64,000 bases of DNA, from contig NAOQ01000188.1 in the NCBI GenBank assembly GCA_002751075.1, positions 10,945-74,944 on the forward strand, in the 5' to 3' direction. Source of the stretch: Ichthyophonus hoferi (taxonomy: Eukaryota > Opisthokonta > Ichthyosporea > Ichthyophonida > Ichthyophonidae). Below are positions 63,331 through 64,000 of the stretch, one piece after another (the first letter of the stretch is position 1; the number at the start of each line of letters is the position of its first letter). A program made the translations under genes and the position numbers. Under the pieces are notes generated by a model, which had not been told where the DNA came from, searched no databases, and saw only the letters and a program-made list of their open reading frames with translations.

Positions 63331-64000
63331 GATTTGTGATAATTATGCTGTATAATCCAAACCATGATTATGACTATGAGCGGTTGCCATTGGGTAAGTC
63401 GTATAATCAGATGTCGCGACAGCAAAAACAAAAAAAAACCATTTTACTAACCTATGGTGAAGAGGGTAAATACTTACCCCCAAGCACTAAACATGCTAGT
63501 TTATGATTTTATATTTTATATCAATGACAAGTAGCTGCTATTGTTAGTTTTTAATCGAAATTATTAATAAATTCGTACTAGAAAGATAGAAAAGTAAAAA
63601 TAACTATTGATAATCTTGAAGTCCCCAGAACACGCTTTAGATAAACTTTGGCTAATATGATTGGTGCGTTGTTTGTTAACTAGAATAACCAGTGAACTAC
63701 TAAAAATTCATATTGGATATAAGCTAGATTTGGCCGACCTACAGGGTCTCTAAGTCATTTCCATTCCATGTAGTTTAGATTGTATAATTTATATATCTCT
63801 GGTCACAAAACTGTTCAGAGTTTAGTGTTTATTCAATTATAGTATATATATGTACACATGCCACCAAGTTACAAGTCTATCTAGAGATGTATACCTTTAT
63901 GAAATGTGTTACTAATTACTCATAATATATATTATATTTTATCATATTTTATGCATATTATACACAATTATGACCCACTGGGCTCCAACCCATACAGTAA
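63331..64000. other. Right edge, no gene recognised
   Basis: AT-rich sequence with no supported open frame, RNA gene or tandem repeat. Confidence 0.45.

Noticed and set aside
1-64000. CRISPR arrays, operons, rRNA or tRNA genes
   Set aside because: The window is eukaryotic. Tandem arrays lack spacer structure, and I found no tRNA-like arm pattern or rRNA stretch by eye; a tRNA scan would be needed to be sure.

Overview
This is a eukaryotic nuclear window, roughly 38-40 percent GC by eye. Its genes are cut into many small exons (27-500 nt) by GT-AG introns of about 100-1000 nt that are full of TATA, CT and trinucleotide repeats. The protein sequences look opisthokont: an animal/fungal-type Aurora kinase, a glycerol-type aquaporin, and a large cyclase related to soluble adenylyl cyclase. 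The exon density and intron length do not fit yeasts or moulds. An early-diverging fungus (chytrid or blastocladian grade) or a unicellular holozoan such as an ichthyosporean fits better, but I cannot name the species.

Layout. (1) 0.76-11.44 kb, + strand: the C-terminal half of RAD50 in 20 exons; the N-terminal half lies left of the window. (2) 13.17-17.94 kb, - strand: an Aurora-type protein kinase, convergent with RAD50. (3) 17.9-32 kb: no intact host gene. It holds a broken, old Ty1/copia-type LTR retrotransposon (about 22.9-29.7 kb) flanked by repeat copies that share a short protein-like module. A diverged copy of the same module lies at 62.4-63.3 kb. (4) 32.05-57.04 kb, + strand: a 25-kb gene that I reconstruct as 43 exons in one continuous frame (at least 1,726 residues). 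It encodes two PH domains, a paired class III nucleotide cyclase (C1+C2), a P-loop NTPase and a long helical, TPR-like tail. A 448-nt assembly gap lies in one intron. (5) 59.83-61.60 kb, + strand: an aquaglyceroporin in three exons with a long repetitive N-terminal tail and a TATA box.

The genes are not an operon and need not act together: DNA-break repair (RAD50), mitosis (Aurora), cyclic-nucleotide signalling (PH-cyclase) and glycerol/water transport (aquaporin). The most interesting object is the PH-PH-cyclase fusion. Human soluble adenylyl cyclase has no PH domains, so this layout suggests a sAC-type enzyme brought to membranes by phosphoinositides. Its purine-binding residues are also unusual. 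Exon joints were derived by hand from splice consensus, reading-phase agreement and remembered family sequences; no search was run.
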